This document shows positions 16,377-24,284 of a stretch of 64,000 nucleotides of DNA, in pieces. A program made the position numbers and the translations under genes. The stretch covers positions 620,001 to 684,000 of the forward strand of contig CAVVEG010000017.1 of the NCBI GenBank assembly GCA_963747255.1. Direction: 5' to 3'. Source of the DNA: CAIYRG01 sp963747255. GTDB lineage: Bacteria; Pseudomonadota; Alphaproteobacteria; Micropepsales; Micropepsaceae. The notes under the pieces were generated by a model that was not told the DNA's origin, searched no databases, and saw nothing but the letters and a program-made list of their open reading frames with translations. Each line of letters opens with the position of its first letter. Position 1 is the first letter of the stretch.

Positions 16377-17063
16377 CTAGCCCGCGGCGCGTGATCCCCT
16401 GGCGGCTCCGGCCAAAGTCTCCTGCGTCTTGGAACGCAAGTTATCGGTAAGGGCGGATATATCGCCGCCGTGCTGCTGCAGGAATGCTGTGAAATCGTCA
16501 CGCTCCGAGAGCGCCAGCCATATGCCCTCGAACTCCATGTCCGTCAGGACGAAACGTCCATCCGGCGTCGCGCGCACGCGGAATGCGAGTTTGAGAGGCG
16601 CGCCATTTTCCGTCTCGGAGGGACGGACCATTTCGGCATTGACTACGAAATCGTCAGGCGCGCGCGCCGTTGTGCCGCTCACCATGATTCTGCCGCCTTT
16701 GAATTTGTCGAGCCGCGTTTCAAAAGCGGCGGTGGCGTAATCCGCAAACGCATTCTGAAACGCACTGATTTGCGACGGTGTTGCGCCGTTCACATACTGA
16801 CCCAGCGCAAAAAGGCCAATGCGACGGGTGTCCGACATCGACTGCATCAATTGCCCGAATTCCATGCGACGCTGTTCTGCGGAGATCACCGGATTGTCGA
16901 GAATGGCATTGGCTCTCTCGACGTTCTGTTGAACGAATGCTTGCGCCGCATTGGCATCCGCTGCACCTGCAGGGTGCACGCAGAACAGCATTGACGCGAT
17001 GACCGCTAGCGCGGCGACAAAGGAAAAGGACGAGCGATCAAATCGTAACGAATGCGTGGCCAT
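16377..17063 (-). CDS. Second MlaC-family phospholipid-binding protein
   Basis: The 228-residue protein has a clear signal peptide (SFSFVAALAVIASML...HPAGA). It shares most of its length with the mlaC product at 6896-7579: ANAAQAFVQQNVERANAIL, IGLFALGQYVNGATPSQ, FVLTDMEFEGIWLALSERDD and FLQQHGGDISAL. The ATG at 17063 has GGGAG upstream. No mlaA lies next to it, so the partner must be encoded elsewhere. It may serve a second lipid such as hopanoids (HpnM-like), but the sequence alone cannot decide. It lies beside an IS630 remnant. Confidence 0.85.
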   Translation of the reverse strand: MATHSLRFDRSSFSFVAALAVIASMLFCVHPAGAADANAAQAFVQQNVERANAILDNPVISAEQRRMEFGQLMQSMSDTRRIGLFALGQYVNGATPSQISAFQNAFADYATAAFETRLDKFKGGRIMVSGTTARAPDDFVVNAEMVRPSETENGAPLKLAFRVRATPDGRFVLTDMEFEGIWLALSERDDFTAFLQQHGGDISALTDNLRSKTQETLAGAARGSRAAG

Positions 17064-17355
17064 TGTTGACTCCCGGCGTATGCACAGCTCCGAGTTTGCA
17101 ACGACCCGCGATGCCATGGGTTCCGGTATTCGGAAATACGGAGAAATTGCCTGGACAGAGCTGTGGCCATTAATGGTGCCGCGCTACGAATGGGTTTTTC
17201 TGCCATACGCCGCGCGGTTTTCGCGGCTGTTTTTATCGTTTTGTCGAACATGCTGCGACTGCCCGGCCACGCCAGGAATAGCGCGACGCCGGTCCGTCGG
17301 TTTGGTTCCAAACGAATTTTGGAGGGAAGACGCAATGCGCAAAGCGACCAACAAC

Positions 17356-17541
17356 TCATCCGTTAAGCGCGGGTGACGCGGGATCACTGTCCCCCTTGAG
17401 GAATTGCTCCCGCTCCACCGCCAGTTCCGCCCAGCGATCTGCGAGGCGCTGGTAATGTGACCTCAGGGCTTCTGTTTTTGCCCTCCGTGCCGATGCCCGG
17501 CACTCGTCGGCTTTTTGGCGGTATTCGATGACGAGCTTCAT
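17356..17541 (-). CDS. Small conserved coiled-coil protein (61 aa)
   Basis: A 61-residue, highly charged helical protein starting MKLVIEYRQKADECRASARR. The pattern YRxKADEC...A...ALRSHYQRLADRWAELA is seen in many short uncharacterised rhizobial proteins, often as multiple copies per genome; that is family memory, not a search. It has no signal or membrane segment. The ribosome site is only CGGGG. The function is unknown; a helical hairpin or adaptor is plausible. Confidence 0.6.
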   Translation of the reverse strand: MKLVIEYRQKADECRASARRAKTEALRSHYQRLADRWAELAVEREQFLKGDSDPASPALNG

Positions 17542-17623
17542 CCCCGTGCCCCGCTGCTCCGGAAAATCCTATTGCTGGCTTGGGGTACTGACCAGTAACG
17601 GGTGGGTGAGTTTGCGCGATCAG

Positions 17624-17645
17624 GGAACTGGCATTGCATGGACAA
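17624..17645. repeat. 22-bp direct repeat, copy 1
   Basis: GGAACTGGCATTGCATGGAC plus AA is repeated exactly at 18209-18230, with a further GCCATTCCG shared a few bases downstream. The two copies bracket the HiPIP-like gene, and the second ends 26 bases before tRNA-Glu. Confidence 0.6.
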
Positions 17646-17798
17646 GTCTGTCCTGCCATTCCGATCCATGCACGCAGGAAGTTCCACGCCGCGGTTTCGG
17701 ACGTCATTCCCGTTCCTGGCAACAATTTGCGCGCAATCCACGTAGGCGATGTTACTCCGCCTTGTGCGCCCCTGTATGGGTGACCCAATCGAGGCAAA

Positions 17799-18077
17799 TC
17801 AAAATAGCTCGTAGTGCGTGCACCAACCGTCGGGGCTAACTGGTCCCGCAACGACATTACACATGTTGGGGCCATAGAAGTGGTGGCAAATGCCGCAGTG
17901 CTGCAGGCCATTTGCGTGGTCCTGATACCGCGCCTCGATCTTTGACAGGGTACCTGCCATGAATGGCGGCTTTGTCGCGCAACCACCTAACGTAGCGCCG
18001 GCAATTACTGCACCGCCTGATCCGGCAATGAAGCGGCGGCGGGAAATGCGAAGGATGATTTTTGATTCATCGGACAT
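17799..18077 (-). CDS. HiPIP-like iron-sulfur protein with Tat and lipobox-like signal
   Basis: The 92-residue protein has a twin-arginine signal (RRRF at residues 13-16, then GSGGAVIAGATLGGC). LGGC with Cys33 also fits a lipobox, so it may be a Tat-exported lipoprotein. The mature part has four further Cys (61, 64, 73, 86) spaced C-x2-C-x8-C-x12-C and ends GWCTHYELF, like high-potential iron-sulfur proteins, which carry periplasmic electrons on a 4Fe-4S cluster. The gap between the second and third Cys is short for a classical HiPIP. No redox partner lies next to it. Confidence 0.7.
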   Translation of the reverse strand: MSDESKIILRISRRRFIAGSGGAVIAGATLGGCATKPPFMAGTLSKIEARYQDHANGLQHCGICHHFYGPNMCNVVAGPVSPDGWCTHYELF

Positions 18078-18208
18078 GGCTGCCTCGCGAGCCCCCCTCG
18101 GTTGCGGCACATACAAAACGCTCAATTTTCAAGTCCGACCTTTGTTGGCAAAAAATTTGCTCATGGGGGGAAGATCGGGCACTGGATCCGATTCGACCGG
18201 TACTGCAC

Positions 18209-18230
18209 GGAACTGGCATTGCATGGACAA
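18209..18230. repeat. 22-bp direct repeat, copy 2
   Basis: Exact copy of 17624-17645, 26 bases downstream of the tRNA-Glu 3' end as the tRNA is read on the minus strand. It may be an old attachment-type or duplication scar. No integrase gene is seen between the copies. Confidence 0.6.
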
Positions 18231-18255
18231 AACAGTCCGCCATTCCGGTTGGTCA

Positions 18256-18330
18256 TGGCGCGCCCTAGGAGAGTCGAACTCCTCTTGCAAGATTGAAAAT
18301 CTTAAGTCCTAACCGATAGACGAAGGGCGC
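18256..18330 (-). tRNA. tRNA-Glu (anticodon TTC)
   Basis: Read on the minus strand, the acceptor arm GCGCCCT pairs with AGGGCGC, followed by discriminator G and an encoded CCA. The anticodon loop TTTTCAA gives anticodon TTC. The T-arm has GTTCGAC and the D-arm has TCGGTTAGGAC. The length of 75 bases with CCA and the GTCTA-type D-arm start are typical of glutamate tRNA. Confidence 0.95.
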
Positions 18331-18404
18331 GGTGCGGTTGTTTCGGCATGCCCGGAATCCCCGGGCACAAGGACGCAGACTGTTAACGGCCGAAAGCCGC
18401 GAAT

Positions 18405-20234
18405 TCAAGCATCGGCGGCTGCAGCATCCTCGATGTGCAATTGCACTTTGGGAACTCCGTCATAATCGTCCCGTTTGAGTTTTCCCGCGAGATGAATGCG
18501 GCGGCCGCGGGAATTAAGCAGGCTGCTGCCCAATTCCGTACCAACCGCGCGAAATGCGATTGCGCCGATGCCTTGACCATCACGCGCAACACAACGCAGA
18601 CGCACGTGATTTTTGCCGGCGACAGCGGCGTACACCACCAGCAGGTCCGGCATCAGAAATTGCGGTTCCGGATTGCCGGCCCCATATGGCCCAAGCCGTT
18701 CGATTTGCTCCAGAAAACCCGTTGTGGCACCAGTCGCGGAAAGCACGGCGTCGGCCTCCAGGTCACGTTCAGCGGAAGCTCCGGTTGCCGATTCGATCCG
18801 GTTGCTGAGGAAGGCGGCAAATTCGGGCAATTTGCCGCGACGAATGCTGAAACCGGCCGCCATTGCGTGACCCCCGCCTGAATCCAGGATGCCTTCCGCA
18901 TGAGCTGCGCGAATCATGGCGCCGAGATTGACATTCGCAATCGAACGCGCGGAGCCACGTCCAATTGCATCCAGATCGTTCCCGGAAAACCCTGCGACCA
19001 GCGCCGGTTTGGCGTGGCGATCCTTCAACCTGCCGGCGACGATCCCGACCACTCCTGGGTGCCAACCATCGCCACTCACAAGGAGGAAAGCGTTCTCCCG
19101 TTGCGCAGCAGCCAATTCGTTGGCCGTTTCCAGGATCCCCGCCTCGATTGCCTGCCTTTCGCGATTGTGACGATCGAGTTCAGCCGCGAGCATCTCGACC
19201 TCCTGAAGATCGTCTGATGCGAGCAGGCGCGCGCCAAGATCGCAGCGCCCCACCCTGCCACCGGCGTTGATCCGTGGCCCAAAAACAAATCCCAGATGAT
19301 ACGCCGAGAAGGGGGGGGTGACCTTCGCAAGCCGCGCGAGTGCCGCGAAGCCTGGCCGCTGAAGCGCTTCGAGGCGCCGCAGACCCTGCCGGACAAAAGC
19401 TCGATTGATTCCGGTCATAGGAACGACATCGGCAACCGTGGCAAGGGCCACGAGGTCAAGTTCCGCAATCAGATCGGGCTCGCCGATTGCGTGTTCCGCA
19501 AACCAGCCCTGCAGACGCAGACTGCGTTGCACCGCCACCAGGAAAAGGAAGGTCAATCCTGCGGCACAGATGCTGCGCAATCCGCTCCCGTCATCCGGCC
19601 CATTCGGATTGACATGGGCCAGTACCGGTGGATTCGATTCCACCGCGTGGTGGTCGAGCACGATCACGTCAAGGCCCGAAGCCGCCGCCACCGCAAAAGC
19701 ATTGTGCGCGGTTGCACCGCAGTCGAGCGTGAGAAGAAGCGAAGCGCCTTGCCCGCGCAATGCCGTTACCGCCGCCGGCGAAGGTCCATATCCTTCCGTA
19801 AGCCGGTCGGGCACATGTAAAAGCGGCGACAAACCAACACGTTTCAGATATTGCAGAACGAGTGCGGCGGAGCAGGCCCCATCGACGTCGTAATCAGCAA
19901 GAACTGCGACGGTTTCCTGGCGTTTGATTGCCATGATGAAGCGTGTCGCTGCCGTTTCCATCTGCGCCAAACGGCACGGATCGGGAAGCAGGTCCCGCAG
20001 CTTCGGCTCCAGAAATTGCATCGCGGTGTCGCGGGTAACACCGCGCGAAGCGAGCAGTTGCGCCAGGGGCGCAACGAAGCCCGCGAGTTGAAGAGCGCGC
20101 GCCGCATCTTCGTCAAAATGGCGCATTCGCCAGCTTCGGCCCGAAAATGAATGATCTACGGCAAGCGCAAATTCAGCAGGTGCGAGCGCCGGGAGGGCGG
20201 CCGATGCAGCAACCCCGGCGAATGGATCAGCCAT
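18405..20234 (-). CDS. recJ: Single-stranded-DNA-specific exonuclease RecJ
   Basis: RecJ is a 5'-3' exonuclease on single-stranded DNA used in recombination and mismatch repair. The 609-residue protein has the DHH core: VLADYDVDGACSAALVL (motif I with catalytic Asp), LLLTLDCGATAHNA, VIVLDHHAVE (the DHH motif) and a C-terminal DHHA1 region with SGGGHAMAAGFSI. It is the last gene of the aminotransferase-hom-glpX-recJ row, a common alphaproteobacterial order, and its start overlaps the glpX stop by eight bases. Length and motifs are normal. Confidence 0.95.
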   Translation of the reverse strand: MADPFAGVAASAALPALAPAEFALAVDHSFSGRSWRMRHFDEDAARALQLAGFVAPLAQLLASRGVTRDTAMQFLEPKLRDLLPDPCRLAQMETAATRFIMAIKRQETVAVLADYDVDGACSAALVLQYLKRVGLSPLLHVPDRLTEGYGPSPAAVTALRGQGASLLLTLDCGATAHNAFAVAAASGLDVIVLDHHAVESNPPVLAHVNPNGPDDGSGLRSICAAGLTFLFLVAVQRSLRLQGWFAEHAIGEPDLIAELDLVALATVADVVPMTGINRAFVRQGLRRLEALQRPGFAALARLAKVTPPFSAYHLGFVFGPRINAGGRVGRCDLGARLLASDDLQEVEMLAAELDRHNRERQAIEAGILETANELAAAQRENAFLLVSGDGWHPGVVGIVAGRLKDRHAKPALVAGFSGNDLDAIGRGSARSIANVNLGAMIRAAHAEGILDSGGGHAMAAGFSIRRGKLPEFAAFLSNRIESATGASAERDLEADAVLSATGATTGFLEQIERLGPYGAGNPEPQFLMPDLLVVYAAVAGKNHVRLRCVARDGQGIGAIAFRAVGTELGSSLLNSRGRRIHLAGKLKRDDYDGVPKVQLHIEDAAAADA

Positions 20235-21186
20235 GATCGATTGGGTGGCGCATTTTTACCCAGCGGACCGTCCGGGTCGCCGAGCGCATCACAATGGAAT
20301 GGGTGGTCACATAGGTCCGGTGCACGTGCACACCCTCCAGCATCGACCCGTTGGTTACGCCTGTCGCGGAGAAAACCACATCGCCCGAAGCAAGATCCGT
20401 CAGATCGTATCGCCGGTTCAAATCGGTAATGCCGAAGCGTTCGGCGCGCGCCCGTTCGCGGTCGTTGCGGAACACAAGCCGCGTCTGCAATTGCCCACCG
20501 ACACAACGCAAAGCCGCCGCGGCGAGCACACCCTCCGGCGCGCCTCCCTGCCCAAGGTAAATATCGATACCCGTCAAATCGGGTTCTGTCGTCGCGATCA
20601 CGCCGGCAACATCGCCATCCGTGATCAACTGGACAGAAGCGCCCGCCTTGCGAATTGACGCTATGACCTTTTCGTGCCGCGGGCGATCCAGTACCAGCGC
20701 CCCTATTCGCTCGGGTTTGACGTCCTTGGCCTTCGCGAGCGCAATGATGTTGTCCGCGGGTTCTGCGTCCAGATCGATGACGCCGTCCGGATAACCTGGG
20801 CCGATCGCGACTTTATCCATGTAAACATCGGGGGCATTGAGAAGCGTGCCGGCTTCGGCCATGGCCATCACGGCAATCGAATTGGGCAGCCCTTTGGCAC
20901 AAAGCGTGGTCCCCTCCAGCGGATCAAGAGCGATGTCCACCTTCAGCCCACCGGCGCCCACTTTTTCCCCAATGAACAACATCGGCGCTTCATCGCGTTC
21001 ACCCTCGCCGATCACGACCGTGCCGTCGATCGGAAGATGATTGAACGCCCAGCGCATTCCCTCGACCGCAGCCTGATCGGCCGCGCGTTCGTCGCCCCGG
21101 CCGACAAGAACATGAGCGCGCATCGCTGCCGCTTCGGTTACGCGCACGGCTTCCAAAGCCAGTATCCGGTCAAGGGGTCTGGACAT
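20227..21186 (-). CDS. glpX: Class II fructose-1,6-bisphosphatase GlpX
   Basis: GlpX removes phosphate from fructose-1,6-bisphosphate in gluconeogenesis. The 319-residue protein has VIGEGERDEAPMLFIGEKVG, the metal and phosphate-binding segment, and IALDPLEGTTLCAKG, with the Li+-sensitive DPxExT motif. The substrate-side TDGDVAGVI and GQGGAPEGVLAAAAL are also present. Its start follows hom by 175 bases, and its stop overlaps the recJ start. Identity is firm. Confidence 0.95.
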   Translation of the reverse strand: MSRPLDRILALEAVRVTEAAAMRAHVLVGRGDERAADQAAVEGMRWAFNHLPIDGTVVIGEGERDEAPMLFIGEKVGAGGLKVDIALDPLEGTTLCAKGLPNSIAVMAMAEAGTLLNAPDVYMDKVAIGPGYPDGVIDLDAEPADNIIALAKAKDVKPERIGALVLDRPRHEKVIASIRKAGASVQLITDGDVAGVIATTEPDLTGIDIYLGQGGAPEGVLAAAALRCVGGQLQTRLVFRNDRERARAERFGITDLNRRYDLTDLASGDVVFSATGVTNGSMLEGVHVHRTYVTTHSIVMRSATRTVRWVKMRHPIDHG

Positions 21187-21361
21187 TCGATTCGCTCCTC
21201 ATTGACTCTACCAACTTGCTGAAATCTCTACCCCCCAATTTCGTCGGTCTCACCACAAGCAAATCCAATGCCATTCCCTCCCGCACAGGCAGGCCGACGG
21301 ACCATTCTGGGCACGGTTCCGGATTTTGGGCAAACGAGTACAGCCTGAATCGACCGGCGCG

Positions 21362-22654
21362 TCAGGCCGTCTCCATGGGGATCATGCAGGGGAACTCGAC
21401 CACCTTGTCGGATGAAGCTATCGCCTGCAGGGCGCGAAGAACAGCCACGTGCTGCGCTTCATGCGTTATCATCACGATCGCAACGGGTTCACCGGGGGCG
21501 CGCCCACGCTGAATCATGCTCTCGATCGATACCAGCTGGTTCGCGAGATGACGCGAAATCTCGGCCATTACGCCGGGTACATCCAGAACCTGAAAGCGCA
21601 GATAATAGGCGCTCATTCTGGCTTCGGCAGGCTCGCGTACCGGAGGAATCAACCCCGCTGCGGGCCGGCCGAAAGCAGGTCCGAGCGCGCCCCGGGCTAC
21701 ATCGACCAGATCGGCGATCACGGCCGAAGTGGTTGGACCGCGCCCTGCCCCGCGCCCCTGGAAAAAGAACGGGCCGGCTTCGCCGGCATCTGCAGCCACT
21801 GCATTGAAGCTGGATTCCACATCGGCGAGCGGCGTGCCGGCTCGCACCATTGCCGGATTGACCAGTTGTTCGATTCCATTGGCGGTACGGCGCGCAATAC
21901 CGAGCAGTTTGACGCGGTAACCGAATTCGCCCGCGAAGGCGATATCGGCGGGCGTGATCTTATCGATACCCGTCATAGCAACCCCTCCGAAATCCGGAGC
22001 GGTGCCAAACGCAAGGCTGGTCAGCAAAGTGAGCTTGTGGGCGGTGTCGCCGCCTCCTATGTCGAGTGTCGGATCGGCTTCGGCATAGCCGAGGCGCTGC
22101 GCCTCCGCCAGCACTTCCCCGAACGGGCGTCCAGTCGCTTCCATCTGTGTCAGGATGAAATTGCAGGTGCCATTCAGAATGCCCCGCACAGCGGAGATGT
22201 CGTAGGAAATCAGGCCCTCGCGCAACGCTTTGACAATGGGGATGCCGCCGCAGATCGCCGCTTCGAATTTCAATCCGACGCCATTTCGTTCCGCGAGTGT
22301 CGCAAGCGCGGCGCCATGACGCGCGAGCAGGGCTTTGTTCGCCGTCACGACATGCTTTCTGCCCCGCAGGGCACGCTCGACAAGAGCACGCGCGATCCCC
22401 TCCTCACCGCCGATCAGTTCGACAACCACATCGACATCGTCCCGTTCGGCGAGGGCAAGCACATCCGGTTCGAAGGACGCTCCGGCCAGATCGATGCCCC
22501 GGTCTTTGCTCCGGTCGCGTGCAGAAACCGCCGTGATCCTGATGTTCCGGCCGGCGCGCCAGGCCAAAGCACGCGCATGGTCCTGCAGCACACGTGCCAC
22601 ACCGCCGCCGACCGTTCCCAGACCCGCCAGACCTACCCGGACCAGATCACTCAT
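21362..22654 (-). CDS. hom: Homoserine dehydrogenase
   Basis: Homoserine dehydrogenase reduces aspartate semialdehyde to homoserine, the branch-point to threonine and methionine. The 430-residue protein has an N-terminal NAD(P)-binding loop (GLAGLGTVGGGVARVL), VTANKALLARHG, the catalytic region VRGILNGTCNFILTQME and EADPTLDIGGGDTAHKL, and a C-terminal ACT domain (YYLRFQVLDVPGVMAEIS) for threonine feedback. The start overlaps the aminotransferase stop by four bases. Homoserine feeds methionine synthesis, which links it loosely to the metF-metH operon in this window. Confidence 0.95.
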   Translation of the reverse strand: MSDLVRVGLAGLGTVGGGVARVLQDHARALAWRAGRNIRITAVSARDRSKDRGIDLAGASFEPDVLALAERDDVDVVVELIGGEEGIARALVERALRGRKHVVTANKALLARHGAALATLAERNGVGLKFEAAICGGIPIVKALREGLISYDISAVRGILNGTCNFILTQMEATGRPFGEVLAEAQRLGYAEADPTLDIGGGDTAHKLTLLTSLAFGTAPDFGGVAMTGIDKITPADIAFAGEFGYRVKLLGIARRTANGIEQLVNPAMVRAGTPLADVESSFNAVAADAGEAGPFFFQGRGAGRGPTTSAVIADLVDVARGALGPAFGRPAAGLIPPVREPAEARMSAYYLRFQVLDVPGVMAEISRHLANQLVSIESMIQRGRAPGEPVAIVMITHEAQHVAVLRALQAIASSDKVVEFPCMIPMETA

Positions 22655-23862
22655 GTGGCAACTTCCATCACCCGGGCATTGCGGCCGAAATCCAGAAAGC
22701 GGCGGACATTGCGCGCGGCCTGACGAATGCGTTGCTCATTCTCGACGAGGGCGATGCGCACATAGCCTTCGCCATACTCGCCAAATCCGACGCCGGGCGA
22801 CACTGCGACCTTCGCTTCCAGCAGCAGGCGTTTGGAAAACTCCATCGATCCCATGTGCCGGAACGATTCCGGAATGGGTGCCCAGGCGAACATGGATGCT
22901 GGTGGGCTCGGAATATTCCAACCGGCGCGGGCCATGCTTTCGACCAGAACATCGCGTCGCGCGCGATAGATCGCGCGAATTTCGCGCGCACAATCCTGTG
23001 GGCCGCCAAGTGCGGTCGCCGCAGCAACCTGAATCGGCGTGTAGGCTCCGTAATCAAGGTAGGATTTGATCCGGGCGAGCGCAGCAATCAGCGTGCGATT
23101 GCCCGCCGCGAAACCCATTCGCCAACCCGGCATGGCGTAAGTCTTGGACAGCGACTGGAATTCAATGGCGACATCACGCGCGCCTTCCACCTGCAAAATC
23201 GACGGTGGCGGTTTCGTGTCGTCAAAATAAGTATCGGCATAGGCGCAGTCGGAGAGCACCCACATTTCGCTCTTTTTCGCGAGCGCTACGATCTCGCGAT
23301 AAAAATCGAGATCGACGACCTGGGCTGTCGGATTCGAGGGGTAATTCACCACAATCGCAAGCGGCGAAGGCTGCGAGTGCCTGATCGCCGTAGCGGCGCG
23401 CGCAAGAAATTCGTCCGGGCTTGTAGCAGGAACATGACGGATCGCCGCTCCCGCGAGAATGAACCCGAAGGCGTGGATCGGATAAGCAGGATTGGGGACC
23501 AGCACCACGTCGCCAGGCGACGTGATCGCCTGTGCAATGTTCGCGAACCCCTCCTTGGACCCCAGCGTGGCGATCACTTCAGTATCCGGATCAATCTCCA
23601 CTCCGAAGCGCCGCAGGTAATAGGCGCTCATGGCGCGGCGCAAACCCTTTATTCCCCGCGATGCCGAATAGCGGTTGGCGCGGGGATCCCGTGCTGTCTC
23701 GACCAGTTTGTCGACAATGTGGGTTGGCGTCGGCATGTCCGGATTTCCCATGCCGAAATCGATGATGTCCTCGCCACGCGCGCGCGCCTCGGCTTTGAGA
23801 CGATTCACCTGTTCAAAGATATAAGGGGGGAGCCGGCTTATCCGGTGGAAATCTGTCTTCAT
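22651..23862 (-). CDS. alaC: Class I/II PLP aminotransferase (AlaC / LL-DAP aminotransferase-like)
   Basis: The 403-residue cytoplasmic aminotransferase of fold type I has IDFGMGNPDMPTP near the N-terminus, TLGSKEGFANIAQA, VVNYPSNPTAQVVDL and FQSLSKTYAMPGWRMGFAAG, whose Lys binds pyridoxal phosphate. Automatic pipelines call this alphaproteobacterial group either alanine transaminase AlaC or LL-diaminopimelate aminotransferase. Its place just before hom, with a four-base overlap, suggests a role near the aspartate family, but the substrate cannot be read from sequence. The start lies 2 bases after the lipoprotein stop. Confidence 0.85.
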   Translation of the reverse strand: MKTDFHRISRLPPYIFEQVNRLKAEARARGEDIIDFGMGNPDMPTPTHIVDKLVETARDPRANRYSASRGIKGLRRAMSAYYLRRFGVEIDPDTEVIATLGSKEGFANIAQAITSPGDVVLVPNPAYPIHAFGFILAGAAIRHVPATSPDEFLARAATAIRHSQPSPLAIVVNYPSNPTAQVVDLDFYREIVALAKKSEMWVLSDCAYADTYFDDTKPPPSILQVEGARDVAIEFQSLSKTYAMPGWRMGFAAGNRTLIAALARIKSYLDYGAYTPIQVAAATALGGPQDCAREIRAIYRARRDVLVESMARAGWNIPSPPASMFAWAPIPESFRHMGSMEFSKRLLLEAKVAVSPGVGFGEYGEGYVRIALVENEQRIRQAARNVRRFLDFGRNARVMEVAT

Positions 23863-23864
23863 GG

Positions 23865-24209
23865 TTAGAACGGGTTTTGGACCTGCGCTGGGGCCGGATT
23901 TATGAATGGTTCGGCGCGCAACCTGTCAGCGGCCTGTTCGGTACTGCCCCGCTGTTCCGATAGCGCCCCCATCGCCATTTCGCTTACGCCCGGTTCGGTA
24001 ACAGGCGGCGGGTCGGGTATATCGGTCAGACTCCGGTAACTCGTCGGCGCCTCCGCGCTGAGATTCGGCAGAGGCATCCCGTTGATATCGGGCAGATGAG
24101 TACAGCCTCCACAAAGGACCGTCGACAGGACAAACACCAGCAAAAGCCTCGGCGAAGCCGTCCGGTCACGGACAGGCCAATCCTCTCCGGCGGGGTTCAA
24201 TATGGCCAT
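23865..24209 (-). CDS. Small lipoprotein of unknown function
   Basis: The 114-residue lipoprotein has a signal peptide (LLLVFVLSTVLCGGC) with a lipobox-type GGC ending at about residue 35. The mature part is short, proline-rich and without a recognised domain (HLPDINGMPLPNLS, DIPDPPPVTEP). An AAGGGA site precedes the ATG at 24209; longer starts up to 24302 would bury the signal. It is the first gene of the lipoprotein-alaC-hom-glpX-recJ row and is transcribed away from phaC. Confidence 0.65.
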   Translation of the reverse strand: MAILNPAGEDWPVRDRTASPRLLLVFVLSTVLCGGCTHLPDINGMPLPNLSAEAPTSYRSLTDIPDPPPVTEPGVSEMAMGALSEQRGSTEQAADRLRAEPFINPAPAQVQNPF

Positions 24210-24243
24210 TTTTCCCTTTCGCTGCCTCACCTCAGGTCCCATA

Positions 24244-24259
24244 TTGTGCAATGCAGCAT
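24244..24259 (+). promoter_or_regulatory. PhaR-type operator candidate upstream of phaC
   Basis: TTGTGCAATGCAGCAT contains TGTGCA-A-TGCAGCA, nearly a palindrome. It shares the TGCA-N-TGCA core with two perfect palindromes upstream of the phasin gene (42758-42772 and 42811-42829). PhaR repressors, which sense PHA granules, control both gene types in other bacteria. It lies 26 bases before the phaC ATG. Confidence 0.55.
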
Positions 24260-24284
24260 CCGAGTCACCATTCGTCAAATCAAT

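Noticed and set aside
17335..17376. 13-codon ORF (MRKATNNSSV...) with a GGAGGG site
   Set aside because: The ribosome site is good, but the ORF is very short and has no downstream gene on the plus strand. It may be chance or a scar.
21449..23868. Long plus-strand frames (424 codons each) over hom and alaC
   Set aside because: Both real genes on the minus strand have catalytic motifs and proper overlaps. The plus frames are shadows.
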